Part shown: positions 26,486-37,603 of the stretch, piece by piece | Position numbering within the stretch: position 1 is the first letter of the stretch | Layout of the letters: every line of letters starts with the position of its first letter | Source: Enterococcus wangshanyuanii | GTDB taxonomy: Bacteria; Bacillota; Bacilli; Lactobacillales; Enterococcaceae | NCBI RefSeq assembly: GCF_002197645.1 | Contig: NZ_CP021874.1 | Span: 806,001 to 870,000, forward strand | DNA length: 64,000 nt | Direction: 5' to 3' | The notes under the pieces: generated by a model | What the model was told of the DNA's origin: nothing | Databases searched by the model: none | Seen by the model: only the letters and a program-made list of their open reading frames with translations | Made by a program: the position numbers and the translations under genes

Positions 26486-27274
26486 ATGGTAAATCTATTT
26501 AAATCCGCTGTCAATCAAGTCAACAATGACCTGAACAAGCAGCAAAAAAAAGACTTATATGATCAAACTAAAATGTATATTTTTCTGCAAGATTTTATTG
26601 AACAAATAAAAAAGCAATTAGATGAAGGAGAAGAGATTAGTGCCTATTTGCCATTAACGTCAGACGGAGAAAATGCTTCTGTTGTCGGTAGTGGTCTGCT
26701 TGGAATGTACCATCCTAAAACTGAAGCTGCGAAAGCATACTTGAAAGAATTTAATGATCTTCGAGGAAATCGAGTGCTGATTTTCACCAATCATCGAATG
26801 ATTTATACAACGATCATTGAGTTTTTAGATCATCAGCCAGTGTTCAGCTATCCTTATGAGACGATCAAAGCAATCACCCTAAAGCAGAATAAAGCCTCAT
26901 ACTTTAATTGGAATAATTTCAAACCTACGCGTTCGTTTCTTTCAACATACACGTTTGATTTTGAATCAGAAAACCATATTTTCTCAGAATTACTAAGTGA
27001 ACGGGATGCAGATATTTTGAAAAGGCAATTAGCCGAGATTCCATTACTGAAAACGATCCTCGTAACAGATACTATTTATCGTAAAAAGCGCTTTGATCAG
27101 GTCGTAAATAATCCTGTACTTGCCTATCGTTTAGTTCTTTATTTTTCTATCGGAGCTGCTGTTTTATTTCTATTCTTTTTAGCCTTAGGAGGTATTTTTC
27201 ATTTTGGACCGGCAAAATCTCTTTTTGATTTTGGTTCCTCTTCAATGCTTTATTCGCTAAATGTTTTTCATTAA
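26486..27274 (+). CDS. PH-like domain membrane protein linked to an ECF sigma factor
   Basis: The 262-aa protein is mostly cytoplasmic. Residues about 30-205 resemble a bacterial PH-like domain (GNRVLIFTNHRMIYTTII, then FSYPYETIKAITLK and STYTFDFESENHIFSELL). One strong membrane segment lies at about 216-240 near the C-terminus. AGGAGG precedes the ATG. The pairing with a sigma factor suggests a tail-anchored regulator (anti-sigma-like) or a member of its regulon. No zinc anti-sigma motif is present and the function is unknown. Confidence 0.65.
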   Translation: MVNLFKSAVNQVNNDLNKQQKKDLYDQTKMYIFLQDFIEQIKKQLDEGEEISAYLPLTSDGENASVVGSGLLGMYHPKTEAAKAYLKEFNDLRGNRVLIFTNHRMIYTTIIEFLDHQPVFSYPYETIKAITLKQNKASYFNWNNFKPTRSFLSTYTFDFESENHIFSELLSERDADILKRQLAEIPLLKTILVTDTIYRKKRFDQVVNNPVLAYRLVLYFSIGAAVLFLFFLALGGIFHFGPAKSLFDFGSSSMLYSLNVFH

Positions 27275-27280
27275 AAAAGG

Positions 27281-27366
27281 AAATAGAGACTAAATCAAAT
27301 TCGAGATTGGAGTTCCATCATAACTCGCAGAGTTATGCTCCAGTTCCATTGATTCAGTCTCTATTT
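27281..27366. terminator. long bidirectional terminator between convergent genes
   Basis: AAATAGAGACT (27281-27291) pairs with AGTCTCTATTT (27356-27366). An inner hairpin (CATAACTC/GAGTTATG) resembles the inner part of the terminator at 8948-8995. Confidence 0.8.
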
Positions 27367-27367
27367 A

Positions 27368-28925
<1,558 letters not shown>

Positions 28926-28932
28926 TTACCTC

Positions 28933-29478
28933 CTATTTATAAATCGTGATTTGGGTGATCCCATAGATTACTTCTCGTGACTTGGCTAAAGGACCAATAG
29001 TATCTGGAAGGTTCACTGATTTATCTGTTTCACAGACGATGACTGCCTGTTCACTCAATAATTGATAGGCTATCATTCGTTCGATCTGCTTTTCGATTTC
29101 TTGTTTCGCATAAGGTGGATCTAATAAGATTAAATCAAATGTACGTTGTTCTTCTTTGAGAACATCGATCGCCTTATTTGCATCCATTTTTTTTATGATG
29201 AACTTTTCCTGCTCTTTGGTGATAGCAATATTTTCTTGAATAATCTTGATTGCTGCGTAATTTTTTTCAATACAAATCCCTAGATCCATTCCCCTAGAGA
29301 CTGCTTCTATTGCCAGCCCACCACTTCCAGCATATAGATCCAACACTACACCTCCATCAAAATAAGGACCAATCATATTGAATATCGATTCTTTGACTTT
29401 ATCAGTTGTTGGACGTGTATTGTCGCCATCCAATGCTTTCAAACGGCGTCCGCCGTACTCTCCAGAAATCACGCGCAT
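28933..29478 (-). CDS. rsmD: 16S rRNA (guanine966-N2)-methyltransferase
   Basis: The 181-aa SAM-dependent enzyme modifies G966 of 16S rRNA. The SAM-binding motif [19 protein letters not shown] and the N6/N2-amino methyltransferase motif LLDPPYAK are present, as is the RsmD N-terminus [19 protein letters not shown] lies about 12 nt upstream of the ATG. Confidence 0.96.
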   Translation of the reverse strand: MRVISGEYGGRRLKALDGDNTRPTTDKVKESIFNMIGPYFDGGVVLDLYAGSGGLAIEAVSRGMDLGICIEKNYAAIKIIQENIAITKEQEKFIIKKMDANKAIDVLKEEQRTFDLILLDPPYAKQEIEKQIERMIAYQLLSEQAVIVCETDKSVNLPDTIGPLAKSREVIYGITQITIYK

Positions 29479-29587
29479 ATTATTTGACGCTCCTTTACTT
29501 ATTTCACTATTTCTTTATTAGTATACCAAATATACAGAAAAAAGATGAAAAATGTTTGACGTTCGTGCACATTTTTCATCTTGATTT

Positions 29588-29938
29588 TTAGACATTTTCG
29601 GCTAAGCGAATTTGGGTATTCAGTTCTTCTACTTCGAATCCCTCTTCTTCTTTATATTGATAGGCCGCTTTTGTTCCGATTTTTTCTGCGAAGTTCATTT
29701 CCACATCTGGTCTGTATGATCGTTCAACTTTACGTACAAAATGAAGTCCGTTGATTTTCACTTCTGATGCTTCGATATCTTCCTCATTCATATAGATAAC
29801 TACATACTTCATGCGACGTGAAACATAGTGAATCAAGCCAAAACGCTTTAATGTTCTTAACTGTTTTAGGCTATATACCCAAACAACTAAACAACGGCGC
29901 TTTTGAATATTTAGTTCCTTTTCCTCATTAACTTGCAT
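29588..29938 (-). CDS. ylbG: YlbG family protein (DUF2129)
   Basis: The 116-aa protein has the DUF2129 core RRCLVVWVYSLKQLRTLKRFGLIHYVSRRMKYVVIYMNEED. The family is short and cytoplasmic with no known activity; this member is somewhat longer than B. subtilis YlbG (about 90 aa) because of an acidic C-terminal tail. ATG 29938 follows GGAGG and overlaps the ylbF stop by 11 nt, so the two are coupled. It always travels with ylbF. Confidence 0.85.
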   Translation of the reverse strand: MQVNEEKELNIQKRRCLVVWVYSLKQLRTLKRFGLIHYVSRRMKYVVIYMNEEDIEASEVKINGLHFVRKVERSYRPDVEMNFAEKIGTKAAYQYKEEEGFEVEELNTQIRLAENV

Positions 29939-30359
29939 GACAACTACCTCCACAACCCGAGTGTTTTCCTTTTTCGAAGAAAGGATTACCAGCATCCACC
30001 TTGATATCGTCAGAAATCGTTTTAGCAACTGAAAGTCCAATTACATCTAAAATAGTTTGTACTTCTGTCTCAGAAAAACGAAACTCTGCAACTTCTTCAC
30101 TCATGTCTAATGCTCTTTTTGCCTGTCGAACAGCACGCTGCTTTGTTCTAAAATCCGGTGCATGATTTCCATATGGTTCGATTCGTTCAAATGATTCTTT
30201 GGCACTCAAAAAAGCCTTTTGCTTCTCCATGATATCCTGTGACGTATACATTGCTTCTCGATTTTTTTTATATAAAGTAATACTGTCACTTGCCAAAATC
30301 GCATTGACAAGATTCTCTACTTGATCTTCTATTTCAAAAAGTTTTTCTGTAATGATCAT
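29928..30359 (-). CDS. ylbF: YlbF, RNase Y specificity (Y-complex) factor
   Basis: The 143-aa helical protein belongs to the YlbF/YmcA family. In B. subtilis YlbF, YmcA and YaaT form a complex that steers RNase Y in mRNA maturation and is needed for competence, biofilm and sporulation. The C-terminal tail HSGCGGSCHAS has C136 and C140, in keeping with cysteine-ligated Fe-S clusters reported for that complex. The gene sits in the conserved ylbC-ylbF-ylbG order. Confidence 0.92.
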   Translation of the reverse strand: MIITEKLFEIEDQVENLVNAILASDSITLYKKNREAMYTSQDIMEKQKAFLSAKESFERIEPYGNHAPDFRTKQRAVRQAKRALDMSEEVAEFRFSETEVQTILDVIGLSVAKTISDDIKVDAGNPFFEKGKHSGCGGSCHAS

Positions 30360-30361
30360 AT

Positions 30362-31486
30362 TTATTCACTATCCTCTGTCTGAGATATTTCTTTTTCAGT
30401 CTCTTGTATTAAGACTAACATACTTGCTTTAGAGAATGCAACGCCAATGTTTTCATTTCCTTCGTGTGCAAAACGAGAATGATAAAGTGAATCAGAAAAC
30501 CATGAAAGAACAGTAAATGACGGATCATAAATTGGTTCTGTATACATGCCAGTCGTAATTTTTTTATCCAACTGTCCTAATTTTAGCAGTTTTTGATATT
30601 CATCATTGGATAAAACAAACGTCTCAGTCGCGCTCAATTGTTCCTTACTGAACTGCCAGCTTTCCAAGCGTTCGGCGGAAAAAATATTCTTTTGCTGCTT
30701 AGGTAAAAGCTCAAAAAGTTTCTGAGCATTTTTTTGACTTTCAGTTGTAATAGCATATGTCTCAAGATTTTCTTTAACTCTTAATAAATTGATCATTCGA
30801 CTGACCTGATGACTCTTGATCGGATCGAAACCAGCTAATTGATTTTCAGGTAATAAAGGAAGTGCTTCTCCTTCGATCAACTGATAAGGCATCAATGTCA
30901 ATAAAGATTCTTTATCAAGATAAACGACTGCTGCAAGCTCACTGTCTCCCTGATTGAAAAATAAAATAGCAAACGATTGATTATCGAAAGCAATCAGTGG
31001 ACGATAGTTCATATCTTCTTCCATCAACTCTATGTTATAGTTTGTTTCTTTATATGTAAAAGCAAAATCTGAATAAATCGTCATTCGTTCTGAAACATCT
31101 GACAATTTCATTCCAATCGTAAACGGAACTAATTCTTTTGAATCGTTGAACGCTTTGATCATCGAAATTTTTTCATTTTGTACATTTACTTCTAAATAGT
31201 CTGTGTCTTTTTCTCCGTAGACCCATCGCTCATAAGACATACCAGATGCTTGTTTTTCAAGCGGTTCGCCAAATTTAGCAACAAACTCTGATACTGGTTT
31301 CCCTATATATTCAGCATATCCAGAAGTTTGGAGCTCCTCATATGGTAAAGCAGTGTGGGAGACATTTTGTCTCCCAAAATCATCTGCTACCTGCTTCGGT
31401 TTTTCAGCAGGTAAAAAGACAGGCTCTAAATAGCCAATCGTTAGGACTACTAAAAATACGCCCATGAAAGCTAAAAATCGTCTCAT
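30362..31486 (-). CDS. ylbC: CAP-associated domain protein YlbC
   Basis: The product is about 374 aa. A signal-anchor (residues 1-22) leads to an extracellular CAP-associated N-terminal domain (YIGKPVSEFVAKFGEPLEK, SYERWVYG, then FTIGMKLSDVSERMTIYSDF) and a CAP/SCP-like C-terminal domain (about 230-350; INLLR and SRFAHEGNENIG). The role of this family is unknown. GTG 31498 is the outer start, but ATG 31486 is better placed behind GGGG. It follows pyc by about 20 bp. Confidence 0.85.
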   Translation of the reverse strand: MRRFLAFMGVFLVVLTIGYLEPVFLPAEKPKQVADDFGRQNVSHTALPYEELQTSGYAEYIGKPVSEFVAKFGEPLEKQASGMSYERWVYGEKDTDYLEVNVQNEKISMIKAFNDSKELVPFTIGMKLSDVSERMTIYSDFAFTYKETNYNIELMEEDMNYRPLIAFDNQSFAILFFNQGDSELAAVVYLDKESLLTLMPYQLIEGEALPLLPENQLAGFDPIKSHQVSRMINLLRVKENLETYAITTESQKNAQKLFELLPKQQKNIFSAERLESWQFSKEQLSATETFVLSNDEYQKLLKLGQLDKKITTGMYTEPIYDPSFTVLSWFSDSLYHSRFAHEGNENIGVAFSKASMLVLIQETEKEISQTEDSE

Positions 31487-31505
31487 CTTTTTCCCCACTT
31501 TTCAC

Positions 31506-34500
31506 TTATTTTTCGCTAACTTCTATTAAAAGATCACCCGAACTGATTGCTTCTCCTTCGATGACATAGATATGTTCTACCTCACCATCAAAGCGTGCTT
31601 CGATCGTTGTTTCCATTTTCATCGCTTCAGTGACCAGTAAAGCATCACCTTTTTTGACTTTATCGCCTTTTTTGACTAGAACTTGAAGAACGGATCCTGA
31701 CATCGTTGCGCCAATCTGTTCTTTGTTCGTCGGCTCAGCTTTTCTTTTTGCCTGAACGGCAGATTTAACGGATGTATCTTTTATAACGACTTCTCTGCGT
31801 TGACCGTTCAAGTTGAAGAAGAGTACTCGGTTTCCTTCAATATCAGGCTCACCAACCTCGTCTAAACGAATGATCAATGTTTTTCCTTTTTCGATTTGAA
31901 CTTCTACTGATTCACCTTGACGAATCCCTTGGAAGAAGGTTGGCGTATCCAGCAGCGTCACGTCTCCAAAGTTTTGATATGACGTACGATAATCTAAAAA
32001 TACCTGCGGATACATCAAGTAACTTAAAATCTCTTCTATTTTAGGTTCGTAACCGATCAGTTCAGCAAGTTCATCCTTAACTTTATCAAATTTCACAGGT
32101 GCTGCTAAGCTTCCTGGTCTTTCTGTAAATGCCGGACGACCTTTTAGAATAATTCTTTGAAGCTCTTTCGGAAAACCGCCCACGGGTTGACCTAAGTCTC
32201 CTTGGAAAAAAGTGACTACTGATTCAGGGAAGCTCAAACTTTCTCCATTAGAAAAAATATCCTCTTCTGTTAAATCATTTTGAACCATGAATAGCGCCAT
32301 GTCTCCAACAACTTTTGAAGAAGGTGTTACTTTGACGATATCGCCAAACATAAGGTTCACAGTGTGATACATTTTTTTGATGTCATCCCATTTATGACCT
32401 AAACCAACTGCCTTTGCCTGTTGTTGCAAATTAGAATATTGTCCACCAGGCATTTCATGCATATATACTTCCGTCTGTGGTGCGTTCAATCCATTTTCGA
32501 ATGGTTTGTAATACATACGAACATCTTCCCAATAATGATTGATTTTTTGCGTATTATCAATATTGATATCAGGTGTTCTTTCACCATTAACTAAGGCATA
32601 ATACAGACTGCTCATACTTGGTTGACTTGTTGCGCCACTCATTGCACTAGTCGCAACATCCACAATATCCACTCCAGCTTTTGTTGCTGCAGAATACGTG
32701 ATGATTCCATTCCCACTCGTGTCATGGGTATGCAAGTGAATAGGGAGGTCCGTAGTTGCTTTCAATTCACTGATCAAACGGTAAGCAGCTTGTGGTTTTA
32801 GTAATCCAGCCATATCTTTGATCGCAATGATATGAGCGCCCATTTGTTCAAGCTCTTTCGTCATATTTTTATAGTATTCAACATTGTATTTTGCTCTAGA
32901 AGGATCATTGATATCACCGGTATAGCAAATAGCTGCTTCGGCGATTTTCCCAGTATCTCTAACTGCCTGAATACTTTTTTCCATTTGCGGAAGCCAGTTC
33001 AAGCTATCAAAAATACGGAAAACATCAATTCCCTGTCTTGCAGATTCTTTGATAAACTCTTCGATCACATTATCTGGATAGTTTTGATACCCCACTGCAT
33101 TCGACCCTCTAAAGAGCATCTGCAGTAATGTGTTCGGCATTAATTTACGAATCTTGCGAAGTCTTTGCCACGGATCTTCATTTAAGAAACGATAAGCAAC
33201 GTCAAATGTCGCGCCACCCCACATCTCACTTGAGAATAATTCAGGCAAACCTTCTCCTGTCAGACGAGCAATTTCTTTAAAATCCTGTGTTCTTACACGA
33301 GTCGCTAGTAAACTTTGATGAGCATCACGGAAGGTTGTATCTGTTAATAATACATTTTCCTGAGCCTTGATCCAATCGATCACACCAGAAGCGCCTTTTG
33401 CATCTAAGATATTTTTCGCAGTCACATAGTTTTCTCGTAATTCTAAATCAGCTGGAATACGCGGTGCATCAAAGTATTTCTTCGTAGATTTTTCTACACC
33501 AGGAAAACCATTGACTGTTACTTCACCAATGTATTTCATGGTTTTATTTCCACGGTCTCTCAACTTAGGAAATTCAAATAATTGTGGCGTATTATCGATG
33601 AAAGTCGTCTTCGCTTCACCCGATTGAAATTCAGGATGGCCGATAACTTTATGCAGGAACGGGATATTTGTTTTGACTCCGCGTATTCTAAATTCACGCA
33701 AGCAACGCTCCATTTTTTGAATCGCTTTATCGAAGGTAAAACCATGGGTACAAACTTTTACTAAAAGTGAGTCAAAGTAAGGTGTCACCACTGCACCAGA
33801 GTATGCATTCCCCACGTCTAAACGAACACCAAAACCACCTGGTGAACGATACGTATCGATTTTACCTGTATCAGGCATAAATTGATTCAACGGATCCTCT
33901 GTAGTGATTCGACATTGGATCGCTGCCCCGTTCAATGTGATATCTTTTTGCTGTGGAATTTTCATATCCTTATGCAAATCGAGCCCTTGAGCGATTTGTA
34001 ATTGCGAAACGACGATATCGATATCCGTGATCATTTCTGTAATCGTATGTTCTACCTGAACACGAGGATTGACCTCGATGAAGTAAAATTGATCCCCTTC
34101 AACTAGGAATTCAACCGTACCTGCATTGATATAACCGACATGCTGCATCAATTGAACAGCAGCATCACAGATTTTCAATCGTTGTTCTTCATTCATCGAA
34201 ATACACGGTGCAACTTCGACTACTTTCTGATGACGACGCTGAACAGAACAATCACGCTCAAATAAGTGAATGACATTGCCATGGCTGTCGCCGAGAATTT
34301 GGACTTCTATATGTTTAGGATTAGAGATATATTTTTCTACATAAACTTCATCTGAGCCAAATGCCGCTTTAGCTTCACTTTTGGCCCGATCATAACCTTC
34401 TCTCGCCTCTTTTTCATCATGAGCCACACGCATCCCACGACCACCGCCGCCTAATGCTGCTTTGATCATGATCGGAAAGTCGTGTGTCCGACCAAACTCT

Positions 34501-34934
34501 AACACTGCCTCAACAGTTTGAACAGGACCATCCGAACCCGGAATCGAAGCAATACCTGCTGCAACTGCTGCTTCTTTCGCTTTGATCTTATCTCCAAATA
34601 TGTCTAAATGATGTAACGAAGGACCTACGAAAATCAATCCTTCTTCTTTACAACGACGAGCAAATTCTAGATTTTCTGAAAGAAAACCATAGCCAGGATG
34701 GATCGCATCTGCTCCAGCTTTTTTCGCAATGCGAATGATATCTTCCATATCAAGGTAGGCTTCAATTGGTTTTTTCCCTTTACCAACCAAATAAGCTTCG
34801 TCAGCTTTAAAACGATGTACTGAATATTCATCTTCTGCTGCATAGATTGCCACTGTCCCGATGTGCATCTCTGTACAGGCCCTAAAAATTCTGATTGCAA
34901 TTTCTCCACGATTTGCTACTAAAACTTTTTTCAT
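31506..34934 (-). CDS. pyc: pyruvate carboxylase
   Basis: The product is 1142 aa, the full length for the single-chain enzyme that makes oxaloacetate from pyruvate, bicarbonate and ATP. The order is biotin carboxylase (about 1-450, KAALGGGGRGMRV and IEVNPRVQVEHT), carboxyltransferase (about 525-800, TDTTFRDAHQSLLATRVR and HTHDTSG), a PC-type central domain, and the biotinyl domain with EAMKMET, where K1106 should carry biotin. AGGAGTGAAGGA precedes the ATG. It lies between ftsW and ylbC, as in B. subtilis. Confidence 0.98.
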   Translation of the reverse strand: MKKVLVANRGEIAIRIFRACTEMHIGTVAIYAAEDEYSVHRFKADEAYLVGKGKKPIEAYLDMEDIIRIAKKAGADAIHPGYGFLSENLEFARRCKEEGLIFVGPSLHHLDIFGDKIKAKEAAVAAGIASIPGSDGPVQTVEAVLEFGRTHDFPIMIKAALGGGGRGMRVAHDEKEAREGYDRAKSEAKAAFGSDEVYVEKYISNPKHIEVQILGDSHGNVIHLFERDCSVQRRHQKVVEVAPCISMNEEQRLKICDAAVQLMQHVGYINAGTVEFLVEGDQFYFIEVNPRVQVEHTITEMITDIDIVVSQLQIAQGLDLHKDMKIPQQKDITLNGAAIQCRITTEDPLNQFMPDTGKIDTYRSPGGFGVRLDVGNAYSGAVVTPYFDSLLVKVCTHGFTFDKAIQKMERCLREFRIRGVKTNIPFLHKVIGHPEFQSGEAKTTFIDNTPQLFEFPKLRDRGNKTMKYIGEVTVNGFPGVEKSTKKYFDAPRIPADLELRENYVTAKNILDAKGASGVIDWIKAQENVLLTDTTFRDAHQSLLATRVRTQDFKEIARLTGEGLPELFSSEMWGGATFDVAYRFLNEDPWQRLRKIRKLMPNTLLQMLFRGSNAVGYQNYPDNVIEEFIKESARQGIDVFRIFDSLNWLPQMEKSIQAVRDTGKIAEAAICYTGDINDPSRAKYNVEYYKNMTKELEQMGAHIIAIKDMAGLLKPQAAYRLISELKATTDLPIHLHTHDTSGNGIITYSAATKAGVDIVDVATSAMSGATSQPSMSSLYYALVNGERTPDINIDNTQKINHYWEDVRMYYKPFENGLNAPQTEVYMHEMPGGQYSNLQQQAKAVGLGHKWDDIKKMYHTVNLMFGDIVKVTPSSKVVGDMALFMVQNDLTEEDIFSNGESLSFPESVVTFFQGDLGQPVGGFPKELQRIILKGRPAFTERPGSLAAPVKFDKVKDELAELIGYEPKIEEILSYLMYPQVFLDYRTSYQNFGDVTLLDTPTFFQGIRQGESVEVQIEKGKTLIIRLDEVGEPDIEGNRVLFFNLNGQRREVVIKDTSVKSAVQAKRKAEPTNKEQIGATMSGSVLQVLVKKGDKVKKGDALLVTEAMKMETTIEARFDGEVEHIYVIEGEAISSGDLLIEVSEK

Positions 34935-35005
34935 TCCTTCACTCCTACCTTTTTATTCAGCTAAATATCCTTTATAAGTTAGATTCTATTTAACTGCCTT
35001 CATTT

Positions 35006-36199
35006 TTATTGATTCCCAAATAGTTGGTATTCTTGGGTCATTTTTTGTTTTTTCTCATCCGCACTGATATTCAACACGAAAGCAATCGCAATAGAAATGA
35101 TCAATAGACTATTTCCACCATGGCTGAGAAATGGGAAGGTGATCCCAGTTAATGGAATCACACCTGTAATTCCGCCTAAATTAATGAAAACTTGTAATAA
35201 TAACATCGAACCGATACCAATACACATTAAAGAATTAAATGGTTTCTTCGAACGAACACCAACTAAAATAATCCGCGCTATCATAAACATCAATAGGGCT
35301 AAAATAATCAGTGATACTAGTAAACCTAACTCTTCAATTGTGATCGCAAAAATAAAGTCCGAATGGGCTTCCGGTAAAAAGCCTTTTTTCTGTATGCTAT
35401 TGCCTAATCCTTTACCGAACCAACCGCCGTTGTTGATGGCATAGTATGAATTCGCCAATTGATGTCCTGCATTACGCTCATCCGTAAATGGATTTAAAAA
35501 AATCGCAAAACGTTTGTAAACATATTGGTATTTTGCAGGAATAAAAGCACCTTTACTTAAAATCAAAGCTTCAATAATAAAAATACTTCCTAGAATCCCT
35601 GCTCCTCCAACCACGTAAGTATACATGTAATTCACACCGCAAGCCAAAATCATAATGATTGCTATCAGCGTTAAAATCGCAGCATTCCCTAAATCGGGTT
35701 GAATAGCTACAAGGGCAATCAAAAAACCAACTAAAAGCATTGGTCTGAACACAGCTTTTTTAAACTCTTTATCGATATACTTCTGTCTTCTGCCAAGGAT
35801 ATAAGCTAAATACCAAATAATCATGATTTTCAAGTATTCAGCAGGCTGCATAGAAAAACCGCCTAAATATAGCCAACCAGATGCACCATTGATCGTCTTT
35901 CCTAATGGAGTAAACTTAACTGCTAATAGCAAAACAGAAATAACAGTGATCGCCAACATAATAAAGCCTTTATTTTGAAAAACAGCCGTTTTCATTTTAT
36001 AAATAAAAAACATTGCCACTAAGCTTAAAACCCAAAACTGCAGTTGAGAAATCACCATACTAGTGGGCGCTTGTCCTTTTGTGACTAATAGTGAAGAAGT
36101 TGAACTATAGACCATTATCAAGCCTACTGCACTAAGAACCAGATATGGAATCAAAATACTATAATCTAACAGGTGCCGCTTTTTTATCTTGTTTGGCAA
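35006..36199 (-). CDS. ftsW: SEDS peptidoglycan polymerase FtsW
   Basis: The 397-aa SEDS glycosyltransferase has ten membrane segments. Family motifs are present: SVGLIMVYSSTS-type N-terminus, LYLGGFSMQPAEYLKI, PDLGNAAILTLIA, HSDFIFAITIEELGL and ITFPFLSHGGNSLL. The order ylaN-ftsW-pyc identifies it as the division enzyme FtsW, not RodA. The start codon is TTG 36199, 8 nt after GGAGG, 3 nt downstream of the ylaN stop. Confidence 0.93.
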   Translation of the reverse strand: MPNKIKKRHLLDYSILIPYLVLSAVGLIMVYSSTSSLLVTKGQAPTSMVISQLQFWVLSLVAMFFIYKMKTAVFQNKGFIMLAITVISVLLLAVKFTPLGKTINGASGWLYLGGFSMQPAEYLKIMIIWYLAYILGRRQKYIDKEFKKAVFRPMLLVGFLIALVAIQPDLGNAAILTLIAIIMILACGVNYMYTYVVGGAGILGSIFIIEALILSKGAFIPAKYQYVYKRFAIFLNPFTDERNAGHQLANSYYAINNGGWFGKGLGNSIQKKGFLPEAHSDFIFAITIEELGLLVSLIILALLMFMIARIILVGVRSKKPFNSLMCIGIGSMLLLQVFINLGGITGVIPLTGITFPFLSHGGNSLLIISIAIAFVLNISADEKKQKMTQEYQLFGNQ

Positions 36200-36202
36200 A
36201 GT

Positions 36203-36505
36203 TTAGACCTCCTTGCCAATCTCTTTTTTTTCTTGTGTTTCCTCATAAACATCACTATATAATTGATTAAGTTCTTTCTCTAAATCACTTAATAACTGGT
36301 GTCCTTGGGTCGAACTCAAAATGCCAAGACGAATCGCATAAGTCACCTGACGAGAAAAACCATACATTTGCGTATCAACGACTTCTTCAAAAGCCTTACA
36401 TTGGGAAATACATAAACTATTTTTTTGATTACGGATCAGCATCATGATCCTTTGTGCATCATCATTTAACAGCTGAATCGCGAACTCTTTTGAAATGGAT
36501 TCCAT
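36203..36505 (-). CDS. ylaN: YlaN (UPF0358/DUF1507) protein
   Basis: The 100-aa helical protein (MESISKEFAIQLLNDDAQRIMMLIRNQ, then CKAFEEVVDTQMYGFSRQVTYAIRLGIL) belongs to the YlaN family. YlaN is conditionally essential in B. subtilis and has been linked to Fur and iron homeostasis in S. aureus. ATG 36505 follows GGAGG at 10 nt. A TATAAT -10 lies at the complement of 36536-36541. It is the first gene of the ylaN-ftsW unit. Confidence 0.93.
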   Translation of the reverse strand: MESISKEFAIQLLNDDAQRIMMLIRNQKNSLCISQCKAFEEVVDTQMYGFSRQVTYAIRLGILSSTQGHQLLSDLEKELNQLYSDVYEETQEKKEIGKEV

Positions 36506-36729
36506 GTGCACTAAACCTCCCATCTTAATTATGTAATTATAGCATAATTTAGCTGATTATTAACAGAAATTTTCTGAAAATCATTTGTTTAACCATTTTT
36601 TTAATTTTTAGCAAACTCGAATGAAAAAAATCTCATTTTTTTCTTTCTTTTTCTAAGCTCAAAAAACATTGTTTGCTCTAGTAAACATATCAAAACTGCT
36701 AAAATAATCAATGAGTTTCTTCAAAAATG

Positions 36730-36885
36730 TTAGTTCAATCCATAAACGATTACATAATAGATTACATAAATCCAACTTAAAAGCCCGTGAAATACTGCCC
36801 AAATGATGCTATGCCAATTCACATAAGAAATGACCATCGCTAATGCACAGCCAAAGGAGATACCCGCTTTCGCACTATCTTTCAT
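36730..36885 (-). CDS. 51-aa small membrane protein
   Basis: ATG 36885 sits 6 nt after a strong AGGAGG. The frame encodes 51 aa: a short polar start MKDSAKAGISFG, then one or two hydrophobic segments (about 9-22 and 26-48) with an aromatic HSIIWAVFHGLLSWIYVIYY stretch, ending YGLN. It is a complete frame with good translation signals. I do not recognise it. It lies between ylaN and a broken GNAT gene; the 36506-36729 gap after it is AT-rich and holds only the ylaN promoter. Confidence 0.7.
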   Translation of the reverse strand: MKDSAKAGISFGCALAMVISYVNWHSIIWAVFHGLLSWIYVIYYVIVYGLN

Positions 36886-36956
36886 TATAATTCCTCCTAA
36901 ACAATTCATTTACTACGATGGAATAAAATTCTTCCCACCTGATTGTGACCAATCAC

Positions 36957-37420
36957 TTACATGCATTTTTCTGGAAGCTCTGGTTCCAAAAAGCAACCAA
37001 AGTCACTCGTTTGCTGGTAACCATAACGTTTATAATAAGCAGGATCTCCAACAAAAACGATAACAGGCTCTCCTTCATCTTTAGCTGCAGCTTAAACAGT
37101 TTCCAAGAGTTTGACACCCATCTCAGATTTCTTTGATCTAACCTTACTGACAAAGGAGCTAAAAGCAGTAATTTGCTTTCTTCTTGGTCGTTTTCGAAAT
37201 GAAGTCTTGTAAGCTTGAACAGACCTATGATTTCGCCAGCAAACTCAACAATATACTCAAATTGAGGTAATAATAAGGACTCTGTCATAGACGTCTTACA
37301 AAATTCTGGTCCTCACCGTCTTTCAGTTTGAGCGTTTCGAAGGCTACTTTTATGAATCAGTCGATCTCTTCAACCTCCCGTCCTCTTTCAAGCGAATGAA
37401 CAGATCATCGCCTCCCTTGA
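36957..37420 (-). pseudogene. degenerate GNAT-family N-acetyltransferase
   Basis: Pieces of one acetyltransferase appear in different minus-strand frames: GREVEEID, stop, FIKVAFETLKLKDGEDQNFV, then a frameshift to FEYIVEFAGEIIGLFKLTRL and LLAPLSVRLDQRN, then a shift to MGVKLLETV, stop, AAAKDEGEPVIVFVGDPAYY and KRYGYQQTSDFGCFLEPELP. This matches the GNAT layout, with a broken acetyl-CoA loop and at least two stops and two frameshifts. The limits are approximate. No intact acetyltransferase can be made. Nothing else is seen up to the adh terminator. Confidence 0.8.
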
Positions 37421-37521
37421 AACACCATATTTTTAAATTCTTTCTACTTATACTAACAGAATCTATTTTAAGAAGCCATCAAAGACACTATAGCTCTTTA
37501 ATCATTTAAACGTTTATACAA

Positions 37522-37570
37522 AGAGATTCTCAGAAGCTAGAAACGTTCGCTCTAACTTTTGAGAATCTCT
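37522..37570 (-). terminator. terminator after the alcohol dehydrogenase gene
   Basis: AGAGATTCTCA (37522-37532) pairs perfectly with TGAGAATCTCT (37560-37570). The U tract on the minus strand is short. Confidence 0.65.
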
Positions 37571-37603
37571 AATAAAACATACATTATCTTCATTTAAATA
37601 ATG

